From DASRHT01 sp035293765 (GTDB lineage: Bacteria > Chloroflexota > Ktedonobacteria > Ktedonobacterales > Ktedonobacteraceae): a DNA stretch of 64,000 bases. The notes beneath the pieces were generated by a model. It searched no databases, had not been told where the DNA came from, and saw only the letters and a program-made list of their open reading frames with translations. The stretch is taken from contig DATGMF010000035.1 in assembly GCA_035293765.1 (NCBI GenBank), positions 124,001 to 188,000 of the forward strand, given 5' to 3'. The translations under genes were made by a program, and so were the position numbers. Of the stretch, positions 44,731-53,041 are shown piece by piece; position 1 is the first letter of the stretch, and each line of letters opens with the position of its first letter.

Positions 44731-45030
44731 ATGGACTGTATAAACTGTTTTGAAGCAACGGCTCGTCTGCATCTCTATATAGATCGGGAACTGAGCGTAG
44801 AAGAAGTTGCTATTGTGCAGCAGCATCTTGCCGACTGTGCGGATTGTGGGCACCGCTTTCATTTTGATATGAAGCTGAAGCGGTTGCTGCACGAACGCTG
44901 CGCGATTGAGCGTGCGCCCGCCCATTTGCGCGAAGCCGTGATGCGTATTGCCCGCACGCCTCGGGGAGAGCGAGTCGAGATCGATCCCGAACTTGTTACT
45001 GGAGATTCAGGCAGATCTGGAAAAGCGTGA
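44731..45030 (+). CDS. Zinc-binding anti-sigma factor, RsrA-like
   Basis: 99 residues. CINC near the start and the HLADCADCGHRF motif (H-x3-C-x2-C) define the zf-HC2 ZAS domain found in RsrA-type redox-sensitive anti-sigma factors. On disulfide stress such proteins lose zinc and free their sigma factor. There is no membrane segment, so it is cytosolic. Its sigma partner is probably the ECF factor 2 kb away (42093-42770), not a direct neighbour as usual. AGGAGAAGG precedes the ATG. Confidence 0.82.
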   Translation: MDCINCFEATARLHLYIDRELSVEEVAIVQQHLADCADCGHRFHFDMKLKRLLHERCAIERAPAHLREAVMRIARTPRGERVEIDPELVTGDSGRSGKA

Positions 45031-45039
45031 AGAAGTAAT

Positions 45040-45852
45040 TTAAGCGCCAAGTGTATGTAATAGGGCCAGTTTTAATTGAGCCAGGGCCAGCAGTTCTCCA
45101 ATGGCAAGGATGACTGCCAGGCTGAAGAATGGCAGCAATTCCCGGTGGCGTGCAAAGGTTTCGTCGCGTTTACTTATCGCAATAATAAAAATCAGGTTGA
45201 TGCTACTTACTGCTGTGAGCAAGCCTGCGGTGCTGAGCAGGGCCAGTGGGTAAAGCACGTAGATGCTCTGTGAAGCGGTGGCAAAAAAGCAAATAAGCAG
45301 GGCCGGGAGAAAAGGCAAGAGCGCTTTCCACGAGGCAAGGTTGCGCTGCTCGTTATATTGGTGCCAGAGCTGGCGGTTCAATATCGGGAGCGTGAAGATT
45401 CCCATTGCCAGTCCAGTAATCAGCCCGGTACCCAGGCGAAGCAGGTTGTGTGGCTGGTACAGATGCGGCAGACCCAGATCGAGCAGAAACGAGTTGAAAC
45501 CGTCAACGGCCAGCGCGGCAACGCCGATAGCGAGAACAATCACCATCGGCCACGGCGGCAGTTGTTGCGCGCGGCTGCGCCCGGTTGCATACAGCATGAT
45601 CAGCGTTACTATGAACCCGAGGTAAATGCCGGTGTTGCGCGCGCACAGCGGTAAGCGTTCCCCTCCCGGATAGAAGGAGTGCGCAGGGATCTGGGCGCAG
45701 ATCCCGCTATCAAGCCAGCGCAAACGATCAAGCAGAGACGCCCCTGGAAGAAACACGAGTGCAGCAAGCAAGCCCAAGTAGAGCAATGCCCTTGTGGCAA
45801 CGAGCCAGAGCGGCATCGTCAATATTTTCGTGGAACTTGTTTGCTGTTGCAT
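45040..45852 (-). CDS. DUF2085 membrane protein
   Basis: 270 residues with about seven hydrophobic segments. The DUF2085 signature is CAQIPAHSFYPGGERLPLCARNTGIYLGF. Function of the family is unknown. The conserved Cys pair in this loop, and its place between a thiol-stress anti-sigma and CcdA, would fit membrane redox work; that is inference. GAGGAA precedes the ATG. Confidence 0.8.
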   Translation of the reverse strand: MQQQTSSTKILTMPLWLVATRALLYLGLLAALVFLPGASLLDRLRWLDSGICAQIPAHSFYPGGERLPLCARNTGIYLGFIVTLIMLYATGRSRAQQLPPWPMVIVLAIGVAALAVDGFNSFLLDLGLPHLYQPHNLLRLGTGLITGLAMGIFTLPILNRQLWHQYNEQRNLASWKALLPFLPALLICFFATASQSIYVLYPLALLSTAGLLTAVSSINLIFIIAISKRDETFARHRELLPFFSLAVILAIGELLALAQLKLALLHTLGA

Positions 45853-45868
45853 TGATATGTTTCCTCAC

Positions 45869-45893
45869 TGTAGGGGCGAGCCCCGTCCCTACA
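45869..45893. repeat. REP-like palindrome
   Basis: TGTAGGG...CCCTACA encloses GCGAGCCCCGT, giving a GC-rich quasi-palindrome. It spans the stop of the CcdA gene and the gap before DUF2085. It resembles the element at 59642-59669. Confidence 0.5.
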
Positions 45894-46614
45894 CGCCGAC
45901 CCCCAGATTAAAAAATTGGTTGAAATAGACTAAGAGATTGAAGAAAACTATTACCCCCAGGACAACCATCAGCACCCCTGTCCCAATCTCGATTTTGCCC
46001 AGGTGAGGCTTGAGCCATTGCAAAATGCGGCTGAATTGATCTATCCCCAGCCCGAGCAACAGGAACGGTACGCCTAGCCCCAGCGAGTATGCCAGCAAGA
46101 GCAGCACGCCCGTGCGCAGGGTCGCGGCGCTGGCGGCCATGACCAGGATTGAGCCAAGAATAGGGCCGATGCAGGGGGTCCACGCGATGCCAAAAATAAT
46201 TCCGATCAGCAGCGATGCCGGGTAACCAGGCCGCGCCGGGTGAAAATCGAAACGCTTGTATGTATACAGAAATGGCAGCTTGAAAATTCCCGTCAGGTGC
46301 AAGCCAATTAGCACCAGCAACACCCCGCCCGCCTGTCGCAGCACTACCAGATGTTCGCGCAAGAAACTTCCCAGTGTGCTGGCAGTCGCTCCCAGAGCGA
46401 TAAAGGCCAGGCTAAAGCCAAAAACAAACGTTGCCGCGTGGAGAAAAGTAAAAAGACGCCTGGAAGGCGTTTTGTGGTCAGCGGGCGATTGATAAACGCT
46501 CGGCCCTACCAGTTGCGCCAGGTAAATTGGTACCAGCGGCAACACACAGGGCGAGAGAAAAGACGCCAGACCGGCTATAAAAGCAATTCCTATGCTTAGT
46601 TGGGACGCAACCAT
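45889..46614 (-). CDS. ccdA: Cytochrome c biogenesis/thiol-disulfide transporter CcdA
   Basis: About 241 residues with six membrane segments. The two redox Cys are in FLSPCVLPLVPIYLAQL and AWTPCIGPILGSIL, the CcdA/DsbD-beta signature. It carries reducing equivalents from cytosolic thioredoxin across the membrane. I chose ATG 46614; ATG 46626 is in frame four codons earlier. A REP-like palindrome covers its stop. Confidence 0.92.
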   Translation of the reverse strand: MVASQLSIGIAFIAGLASFLSPCVLPLVPIYLAQLVGPSVYQSPADHKTPSRRLFTFLHAATFVFGFSLAFIALGATASTLGSFLREHLVVLRQAGGVLLVLIGLHLTGIFKLPFLYTYKRFDFHPARPGYPASLLIGIIFGIAWTPCIGPILGSILVMAASAATLRTGVLLLLAYSLGLGVPFLLLGLGIDQFSRILQWLKPHLGKIEIGTGVLMVVLGVIVFFNLLVYFNQFFNLGVGV

Positions 46615-46669
46615 GATGATACCCATCTCTGGATTGATAAAATCGCTTCTTCGTTCCCATTATAAGGGC

Positions 46670-48364
46670 TTAAAGGGAACTATGCAACTTTCTGGTGGTC
46701 TCTCTTGTGACTGATTTTTGCCATTTTCTCAGTAAAGCCCGCGCTTCTCTGGCTAAAGGCGGCGCGTCATAATCGCTTGCCAGTGTATCGTATGCCAGTT
46801 CTGTCAGCACATAGGCCACGATGGCGTCTTCAGCAGTGGCTATGTGTGCAAGCGTATGGAGAGCGGTCAGGGCTACATATTCATCGGGATCGAGCAAGGC
46901 CAGGATCAGGTCGGGGATAGCCCAGCGCGCCTCTATTTGTCCGCAAACATAAGCAACACATGCCCGCACTCCGCTATCGCTATCGTTAGCCAGCAGCTGC
47001 GGAAGTTGCGCCTGCACCGCGGTCAGGCCAGTTGCCTGGCTGCCGAGCATCGCCAGCAGTTCAAGCGCGCACTGGCGTACCCAGGCGCTCTCATCGAGCA
47101 ACAATTGTAACACTGAGCCGTCGAGAATAATACTGCGACCGATATCATGCCATGCCTGTTGCATCCCTCGTTTGCGTGCCTGCCATAGCAGATGGCCCAG
47201 CGAGTCCAGGGCTGTGACGCGTACCTCTTCCCGCCCTTGTGAGAGCGCCAGCAAAAGCCAGCGTATGACGATGATACGTATGGGGGAGCGCAGAACGCCA
47301 TGAAGTAGCCGCAGTCCCTCAATAACTTCGATATATGCCGGGTGTTCCTCGTTGAGCATAATACTGCCAAATACGGCCATCACGTATTCCCCTCCACATG
47401 CCGCCAGCGTGTAACTGGCCTGACGCCTCAGTTCGCGTATATCAGCTTTAAGCAAGGGTAGGATGCGTGCCGGGAGCGCCTGTTGCAGCATTTGATGGCG
47501 TAGAGCGGTATGGTGAGCCAGCTCTTCCAGAGCCAGGAGAGCCGCAATGCTGCTGTGCGGCTGTGCCTCGTTCAGCATTGCGCTCAGAGGTGGCAAAAGA
47601 GAAGGGAGCGCAATCTTGCCAATCGCTTGCGCGGCATAGTTGATGAGCTCTGGCTCTGCGCTCTGAAGCAAAGCGAGAAAATGTAACGCAAGCACCTCGC
47701 GTTGAGAGGTGGTAAGGTCTACCGGTAGTGCGGTTGCTACGACGAACGCAGCGGCCTGGCGGACCTCTCGCGGGACAGGTGGGTCCATCAACTGGAGGAG
47801 CATCCATAGTCCCGCCTCTTCTCCACTGTTGAGTAACGCGTACGAGGCGGCGAGGCGTACCGGGAACGCTTCGTTTTCATGCTGGTGAGCGTGTAGCATG
47901 GCAATGGACTCCGTTTGTAGAGCGGCGCGGTTGGCTCGCGTTGCCAGAGCCATAGCGGCGGCATAGCGGACCGTCGTCCAACGCGTGGTCAGCCCTTGCC
48001 GGAAAAGCGCCTCGTAGTCATCGTGGCTCAAAAGTTCGGCGGCCTCTATCACGCTGATCCAGAGAACCGGACCGGGTGGTTGGTGGAGCGATGGGTGTCG
48101 CAGCAGTTCATCGGGGCGTAGATGTCCCTTCCGGCAAAAATAGAGCAGCAGATGGCTACAATATTTGTACTGAGGGGGCCACGCGGGCCAGGGCGGCGTG
48201 ATAATCTCGGGGTAGCTACTCAGGGTAGTTAACACCTGTGGCAGGAGCGAAAGCCCTTGCCTGGCTAAGCGGCGGGTGGCGCGTATCCGCAAGTCTTGAT
48301 CGGTTTCGGGGCCAAGTAAGAGGGTCAGAGCCACGCAGATACGTTCTCGTTGAGTATGGCGCAA
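46670..48364 (-). CDS. HEAT-repeat protein
   Basis: 564 residues, almost all helical repeats of about 35-40 residues with the HEAT pattern (for example VRQCALELLAMLGSQATG, VRACVAYVCGQIEARWAIPDLILALLDPDEYVALTALHTLAHIA). It likely acts as a scaffold or regulates a partner; none is visible. The start is a TTG at 48364 with AGGAAA upstream. It is followed by CcdA on the same strand (43-nt gap). Confidence 0.82.
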   Translation of the reverse strand: MRHTQRERICVALTLLLGPETDQDLRIRATRRLARQGLSLLPQVLTTLSSYPEIITPPWPAWPPQYKYCSHLLLYFCRKGHLRPDELLRHPSLHQPPGPVLWISVIEAAELLSHDDYEALFRQGLTTRWTTVRYAAAMALATRANRAALQTESIAMLHAHQHENEAFPVRLAASYALLNSGEEAGLWMLLQLMDPPVPREVRQAAAFVVATALPVDLTTSQREVLALHFLALLQSAEPELINYAAQAIGKIALPSLLPPLSAMLNEAQPHSSIAALLALEELAHHTALRHQMLQQALPARILPLLKADIRELRRQASYTLAACGGEYVMAVFGSIMLNEEHPAYIEVIEGLRLLHGVLRSPIRIIVIRWLLLALSQGREEVRVTALDSLGHLLWQARKRGMQQAWHDIGRSIILDGSVLQLLLDESAWVRQCALELLAMLGSQATGLTAVQAQLPQLLANDSDSGVRACVAYVCGQIEARWAIPDLILALLDPDEYVALTALHTLAHIATAEDAIVAYVLTELAYDTLASDYDAPPLAREARALLRKWQKSVTRETTRKLHSSL

Positions 48365-48651
48365 GAGAGATTTCCTTTGTTTGCTAGCGTAGGATCGATT
48401 GTTCCTGATGTCTTATTCTATCAGAATGTATCATCTATAGCCATGAATATTTCTACGACTGAATGATAATCTATCTTTGTTATATCATCCTATGCCAAAT
48501 AAGCAAACAGGCGAAACAGAGGTGGCTGTACCTTTTTCCTTCATCGGGAAGGTTGGTGTATGAGCGTAGTACTGAGAGATGAACAAGGAAAAGCGGCGTT
48601 ACTGCTTGTTGAGAGCAGAACGCCAAAGGTACTTGTAATGCAGCGGCAATC

Positions 48652-49890
48652 CTAATGGGGCGACTTTTTGAGCAATTTTTGTAGCTGGCTCCAGAGCCCA
48701 CGCTTAGCTGGCGGGTGAGGATAAGGCGCCTCTACCTGAATCTCTTTCTCTCTTCTTGCCGGTTTCTCCTTAAAATCTGGCGTTGGCTTTGGTGAATTTA
48801 TTGGACTATTGGCGATCTGAGCCTGGCCCATTCGCGCCTCCTGCGAAAGGATCATCTGGGAAGGGTATGTGCGCGCCGCTGATGGCTGGATATCGGGCTC
48901 GTTTGTTGGCGGTTGCGTCTGCTCCAGATCGATATCCTGGCGTGGCGGGGGTTGTGTCTGTTCCAGATCGATGTCCTGGAAAGATGGGCGTTGCGCTTGT
49001 GGCCGTTTAGGGAGTTGCGCAACTCTGCGATCTCGCCCATTCTGTGCTGGCGTGGTGGAAGAGGGTTGCAGGTGCAGTGTGCGCAAAAGCTGTGCCATCA
49101 GCCCTGCACTCTCATATCGCTGCTCGCAGTCTCGTGATAGCGCGGTGAGGATAATCTCTTCCAGTTGAGGCACGATAGCCGGATTGATGGCTCTGGGTGG
49201 TTGTAGTCTGCCACGGACGATAGCCTGGGTTAATTCAGGCATCGAACGTCCTGTGAAGGGCCGCTTGCCTGTAACCATCTCGTAGAGGACGACGCCCAGA
49301 GCATAAATATCGCTGCGGTTATCCAGCGTCTGGCCCCAGACTTGCTCCGGTGAGGCATAATAAATGCTGCCAACCAGCGTTTTAGCTACCGTGATCCTCT
49401 GATGTCCGGTGGCGCGTGCCAGGCCAAAATCCATCACTTTGATCTTGCCCCAGCGGTTCAACATCAGGTTTTCCGGCTTAATGTCGCGGTGGATGACGTG
49501 ACGCTCTCGATAGGCGGCATCGAGCGCATCGGCAATTTGCGTGGCGTATTCGGCTGCCAGGTATTGTGGAATGGTCCCATCAAGGTGCAGCAGGTTTGCC
49601 AGCGTTGGCCCCTGGACATATTCCATCACAAAGTAAAGCAGCTTGTTTTGTTGCCCCGCGTCGTAAATTTGCACAATATTGGGATGGTTCAGTCCGGCAA
49701 TAATTTGTGCTTCGCGAATAAAGCGGGCCACATAGGAAGAGTCGCGCGCCAGCATTTGTGGGAGTACCTTGATAGCAACTTCGCGCCCCAATGCTATTTG
49801 CTTCCCTCGATATACCACCCCCATCGAGCCTCGTCCAATCTCTTCATCTAATTGATACCCGCCCAGATTTTGCCCTGCCAGCTCATTCAT
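48652..49890 (-). CDS. Serine/threonine protein kinase, cytosolic
   Basis: 412 residues. Gly-rich loop IGRGSMGVVYRG, Lys41 (VAIKVL), HRDIKPEN (134-141), DFG (154-156) and the YYASPEQ activation segment end are complete, so it should be active. The C-terminal 150 residues are disordered and carry two copies of DIDLEQTQPP (near 315-335), possible phospho-Thr docking sites. There is no membrane segment, unlike PknB. GAGGG precedes the ATG. Confidence 0.92.
   Translation of the reverse strand: MNELAGQNLGGYQLDEEIGRGSMGVVYRGKQIALGREVAIKVLPQMLARDSSYVARFIREAQIIAGLNHPNIVQIYDAGQQNKLLYFVMEYVQGPTLANLLHLDGTIPQYLAAEYATQIADALDAAYRERHVIHRDIKPENLMLNRWGKIKVMDFGLARATGHQRITVAKTLVGSIYYASPEQVWGQTLDNRSDIYALGVVLYEMVTGKRPFTGRSMPELTQAIVRGRLQPPRAINPAIVPQLEEIILTALSRDCEQRYESAGLMAQLLRTLHLQPSSTTPAQNGRDRRVAQLPKRPQAQRPSFQDIDLEQTQPPPRQDIDLEQTQPPTNEPDIQPSAARTYPSQMILSQEARMGQAQIANSPINSPKPTPDFKEKPARREKEIQVEAPYPHPPAKRGLWSQLQKLLKKSPH
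48911..48979 (-). repeat. Two 30-bp direct repeats coding for DIDLEQTQPP units
   Basis: Units at 48911-48940 and 48950-48979 differ at 3 of 30 bases, with a period of 39 nt (13 codons). They lie in the kinase C-terminal tail and look like a recent in-frame duplication. Confidence 0.7.
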
Positions 49891-50100
49891 ATCGCGTTCG
49901 CCCTCAATCTCGGTGTAGTTATTGTGGTTGAGATGGTGTACAAGTATCTCTTTGAGTATTAAACGTGGGAACTATACCTATATAGTGTACAACTTACAAA
50001 AGCACTTGTCTCGCGAAGTAGCCAGAAGGTCCGCTTTTGCGCTCGCATGCTTATTAAAAAATTACATCTCTGCCGTGCAAAATTCCCGCGGACACAAAGA

Positions 50101-50132
50101 ATCACTCGCCATCAACGTTGATGGCAAGTGAT
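50101..50132 (-). terminator. Terminator downstream of the sigma factor gene
   Basis: ATCACTTGCCATCAAC and GTTGATGGCGAGTGAT (minus strand) form a 16-bp arm pair with one mismatch. It is followed by TTCTTTGTG. It lies 24 nt after the stop. Confidence 0.7.
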
Positions 50133-50155
50133 GTGTGTAGCTCAATTAGGTCGTA

Positions 50156-51064
50156 TCAATCGAGATAATCTTTGAGAATGCGACTCGCCTGAGGGTGACG
50201 CAGCTTGCGGATCGCGCGCTCTTCGATCTGCCGTACACGTTCGCGTGTGACTTTGAGCTTCTTCCCTACTTCTTCCAACGTGTGATCGTGATCGTCAAGC
50301 AAGCCGAAGCGCAATTCGATCACCTGGCGCTCGCGCAGGGTAAGTTGCCCTAAAACTTTACGAATTTCTTCACGCAAAAGCTGCTGATCCGTGATTTCGG
50401 TTGGCCCTCGCTCGTGCATATCCTCAATGATATCGCCAAGAGTGTTCTCTTCCTCTTCGGAAAGAGGAGCGTCAAGCGAGAAAACCTTCTCGGCCCAGAT
50501 TAATAGCTCACTGACGCGATCTGCGGTCATCCCCAGCCGCTCGCCAATGCTCTCAGGGGTGGGTTCGCGACCCAATTCCTGGTAGAGCTGGCGGGTAGTC
50601 CGTTTGACGCGCATCACCTCTTCCATAATGTAGACGGGCAGGCGTACAACGCGAGTCCCTTCCAGGATAGCGCGCGTGATGGCTTGCTTGATCCACCAGG
50701 TAGCGTAGGTTGAGAAGCGGAAGCCCTTTCTGTAGTCGAATTTGGTGACTGCTCGAATCAGGCCAATATTCCCCTCCCCGATGAGGTCCTCCAGAGAGAG
50801 GCCCTGGCCGACGTATTTTTTGGCAATACTGACGACGAGTCGCAAATTGGCTTCAATCAGATGGTTGCGTGCATCCCTATCGCCCTGCTCTGCGCGTGCG
50901 GCAAGGCGAGACTCGCTCGCTGCAGAGAGCAGAGGGATACGTGAAATCTCCCTGAGATAGAGTCGTAGACTGTCGCTCTGCGCCAGGCTACCCAGATCTG
51001 TATCCTGCATGGTTTCGCGTTCTGTCTCGACCACCTTATCACGGTCGCGTTCTGCATTAAACAT
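50156..51064 (-). CDS. Primary-type RNA polymerase sigma factor (sigma-70 group 1/2)
   Basis: About 302 residues. Region 1.2 (DSLRLYLREISRIPLLS), region 2 (HLIEANLRLVVSIAKKYV, FRFSTYATWWIKQAITRAI), region 3 (PTPESIGERLGMTADRVSELL) and region 4 (RERQVIELRFGLLDDHDHTLEEVGKKLKVTRERVRQIE) are complete. It lacks a long region 1.1, so it is either a short principal sigma or an alternative group 2 member. I set ATG 51064; a TTG at 51079 is also possible. Its own promoter is at 51133-51160 and its terminator at 50101-50132. Confidence 0.93.
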   Translation of the reverse strand: MFNAERDRDKVVETERETMQDTDLGSLAQSDSLRLYLREISRIPLLSAASESRLAARAEQGDRDARNHLIEANLRLVVSIAKKYVGQGLSLEDLIGEGNIGLIRAVTKFDYRKGFRFSTYATWWIKQAITRAILEGTRVVRLPVYIMEEVMRVKRTTRQLYQELGREPTPESIGERLGMTADRVSELLIWAEKVFSLDAPLSEEEENTLGDIIEDMHERGPTEITDQQLLREEIRKVLGQLTLRERQVIELRFGLLDDHDHTLEEVGKKLKVTRERVRQIEERAIRKLRHPQASRILKDYLD

Positions 51065-51132
51065 CACATTTCGTTCCAAGTGCTTGCTCTCTTCTTCTGC
51101 AACGTGTACGTAAGATCAGTTCGGTCTTGGTT

Positions 51133-51160
51133 ATTGTATCATACGTATGGGCTATTGCAA
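51133..51160 (-). promoter_or_regulatory. Sigma-A-type promoter for the sigma factor gene
   Basis: On the minus strand TTGCAA (51160-51155) and TACAAT (51138-51133) are spaced 16 nt, about 70 nt before the start codon. Confidence 0.55.
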
Positions 51161-51288
51161 GCAACAGTTTTTGTCATTATACCGAATCGCTTTTTATAAA
51201 ATTTTGTTGTTGTCGTTTTGTTATTAGAGGGCTATAACCCGCTGACACATCGCGACGTAGATATGTTGTGTATGGCGATGTATCTATC

Positions 51289-51317
51289 TGTACCATTAGC
51301 GATAGTAGCTGTATAAT
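51289..51317 (+). promoter_or_regulatory. Possible promoter for the downstream kinase gene
   Basis: A perfect TATAAT stands at 51312-51317. The sequence 17 nt before it (TGTACC) is a poor -35. ACATCGC and GCGATGT (about 51247 and 51275) form an inverted pair just upstream and could be a control site. Confidence 0.35.
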
Positions 51318-51375
51318 AAGATACAATATTTTTCCAGGGAATTATGGAATAGAAAAAGAAGGAACTCTCTCGGCT

Positions 51376-52980
51376 ATGAGCTTACCATCAGCGCTGGCTC
51401 CAGGAACCACGATTGGCAATCATTACATTGTTGGTAATCTTATCAACCGTGGAGGCTTTGGAGCTGTTTATCGGGGGGTCGATACTAGCGAGGGGGGCCG
51501 CCCCTGCGCTATTAAAGAAACGTACGACGTGACGCCAGCCGCACGCCGCCAGGCGCTGATGGAGGCCAGCGTACTGTTCACGATCAGAAGTAAGCACTTG
51601 CCTGAGATTTATGACGCTCTGGAGGCAAATGGGCGTTTTTATCTCATTATGCAGTTAATCGAGGGGCAGAATCTCCTGGAGTTGTTGCGCTCGCGCGTCC
51701 CCGGAGGCATTGTGGGGGAGCAAGAACCGTACCGGCAGGCAAAAAGTCCCTGTAGCGAGCAGGAGGTGCTCTCCTGGCTCCTGCCAATTATCGATGTGCT
51801 GCAAGAACTGCATAGTCGCAACCCTCCGGTGTTGCATCGCGATATCAAGCCTGGCAATATTATCCTGACCCCCCAATATACCTCGGTGCTGGTCGATTTT
51901 GGCCTCACCAAGCTGTATGATCCTGTCAGCAGCACGCAGACGATAGTAAAGGCGGTTTCGGAAGGGTTTAGCCCTATAGAGCAGTATTTGGGGAAGACGA
52001 GCCCACAGTCGGATATCTATGCGATGGCCGCAACTATGTATTTGCTGTTGACAAACCGGCTGCCACCCGCGGCTATCTCGCGCGCGAGCCATGACGATTT
52101 GCTTCCTCCGCGCCAGATCGTTCCTGCTATTTCACCAAAGATGGAACGTGTGTTGCTCAAGGGGCTGGCAGTAAACGCGGACCAGCGTTTTCAGAGTATG
52201 AGTGAATTTGCGCAGGCGCTGCGCAATCCAGCGTTTACGGCTTTTGCCGATCCCACCATCGCCGTTGCGCCTGTGGGAGGCAATGGACATGTTCAGACAA
52301 CGCGCTCTGCCTCACCTCCCTCTCAACGCTCCGCTCCGCCGCCCCCGCCGGCTCACAGCTATCCGGCAGTTCCACAATCTCCCAGAGGAGGCTACAGCCC
52401 GCCTTCGCCCGTCTACCCCGTCCCACAGGGATACGTAATGGTGCCGCAATCGGCTTTCACGGCGGCGCGACCTTTGCCAACGCCCTTTGGGCAGGGCTGC
52501 CTCTGGGGACTGGTCCAGGGGGTACTATCGGGACTGATGGTAGCACTTATGCCAAAGCAGGAATATTTCTTTCTGGCTATTGTGATGGGCTTCCTGTTTT
52601 ACATGCTTGCAGGCTTTACTGCCACCCGCAGGGGCGGCGGATCGCTGCGCGGCGCCTGGGCAGGATACTGGGCCGGCATTATCAGCACAGTCATGTTCTG
52701 GATTGTGCTCTTTATCACCATTACGATTCGCGTCGCCCAGTTTATGCAGGCCCAAAGGAGACCTGCAACCGAGCTTGGCAGAATCTGGCGCTCTTTTTTG
52801 CCAGATATCCTCAAGCAGCCTCCCGCGACCACTCAAGGCCAGTCTCCCTGGTCAGGTCTGCTCATCCTGATCCTGGGAGGGCTCTTGCTTGCCTTCATTC
52901 TTGGCTGGATTGGAGGCATGTTCGGCTCGTCGCAATATAAAGCAAACATGCAGAAGAAACAGGTGGCGGTCAAACCTTGA
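51376..52980 (+). CDS. Membrane-anchored serine/threonine protein kinase
   Basis: 534 residues from ATG 51376; the open frame begins earlier, but kinase homology starts here. Gly-rich INRGGFGAVYRG, Lys47 (CAIKE), LHRDIKPGN near 155 and VDFGLTK near 175 are complete. A Pro/Ser-rich stretch (about 310-370) leads to four hydrophobic segments near the C-terminus (starting LWGLVQGVLSGLMVALM), so the kinase domain faces the cytoplasm. No outside sensor domain is apparent. It stands alone, 61 nt upstream of tex. Confidence 0.9.
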   Translation: MSLPSALAPGTTIGNHYIVGNLINRGGFGAVYRGVDTSEGGRPCAIKETYDVTPAARRQALMEASVLFTIRSKHLPEIYDALEANGRFYLIMQLIEGQNLLELLRSRVPGGIVGEQEPYRQAKSPCSEQEVLSWLLPIIDVLQELHSRNPPVLHRDIKPGNIILTPQYTSVLVDFGLTKLYDPVSSTQTIVKAVSEGFSPIEQYLGKTSPQSDIYAMAATMYLLLTNRLPPAAISRASHDDLLPPRQIVPAISPKMERVLLKGLAVNADQRFQSMSEFAQALRNPAFTAFADPTIAVAPVGGNGHVQTTRSASPPSQRSAPPPPPAHSYPAVPQSPRGGYSPPSPVYPVPQGYVMVPQSAFTAARPLPTPFGQGCLWGLVQGVLSGLMVALMPKQEYFFLAIVMGFLFYMLAGFTATRRGGGSLRGAWAGYWAGIISTVMFWIVLFITITIRVAQFMQAQRRPATELGRIWRSFLPDILKQPPATTQGQSPWSGLLILILGGLLLAFILGWIGGMFGSSQYKANMQKKQVAVKP

Positions 52981-53041
52981 CCCCTGTGGTACTATCAACC
53001 TGCAATATCTTCTATCACAGCAAAAAAGGTGGACGACATAG

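Noticed and set aside
45869..45893. CRISPR-like repeat
   Set aside because: It is a single palindrome with no regular spacer array anywhere in the window.
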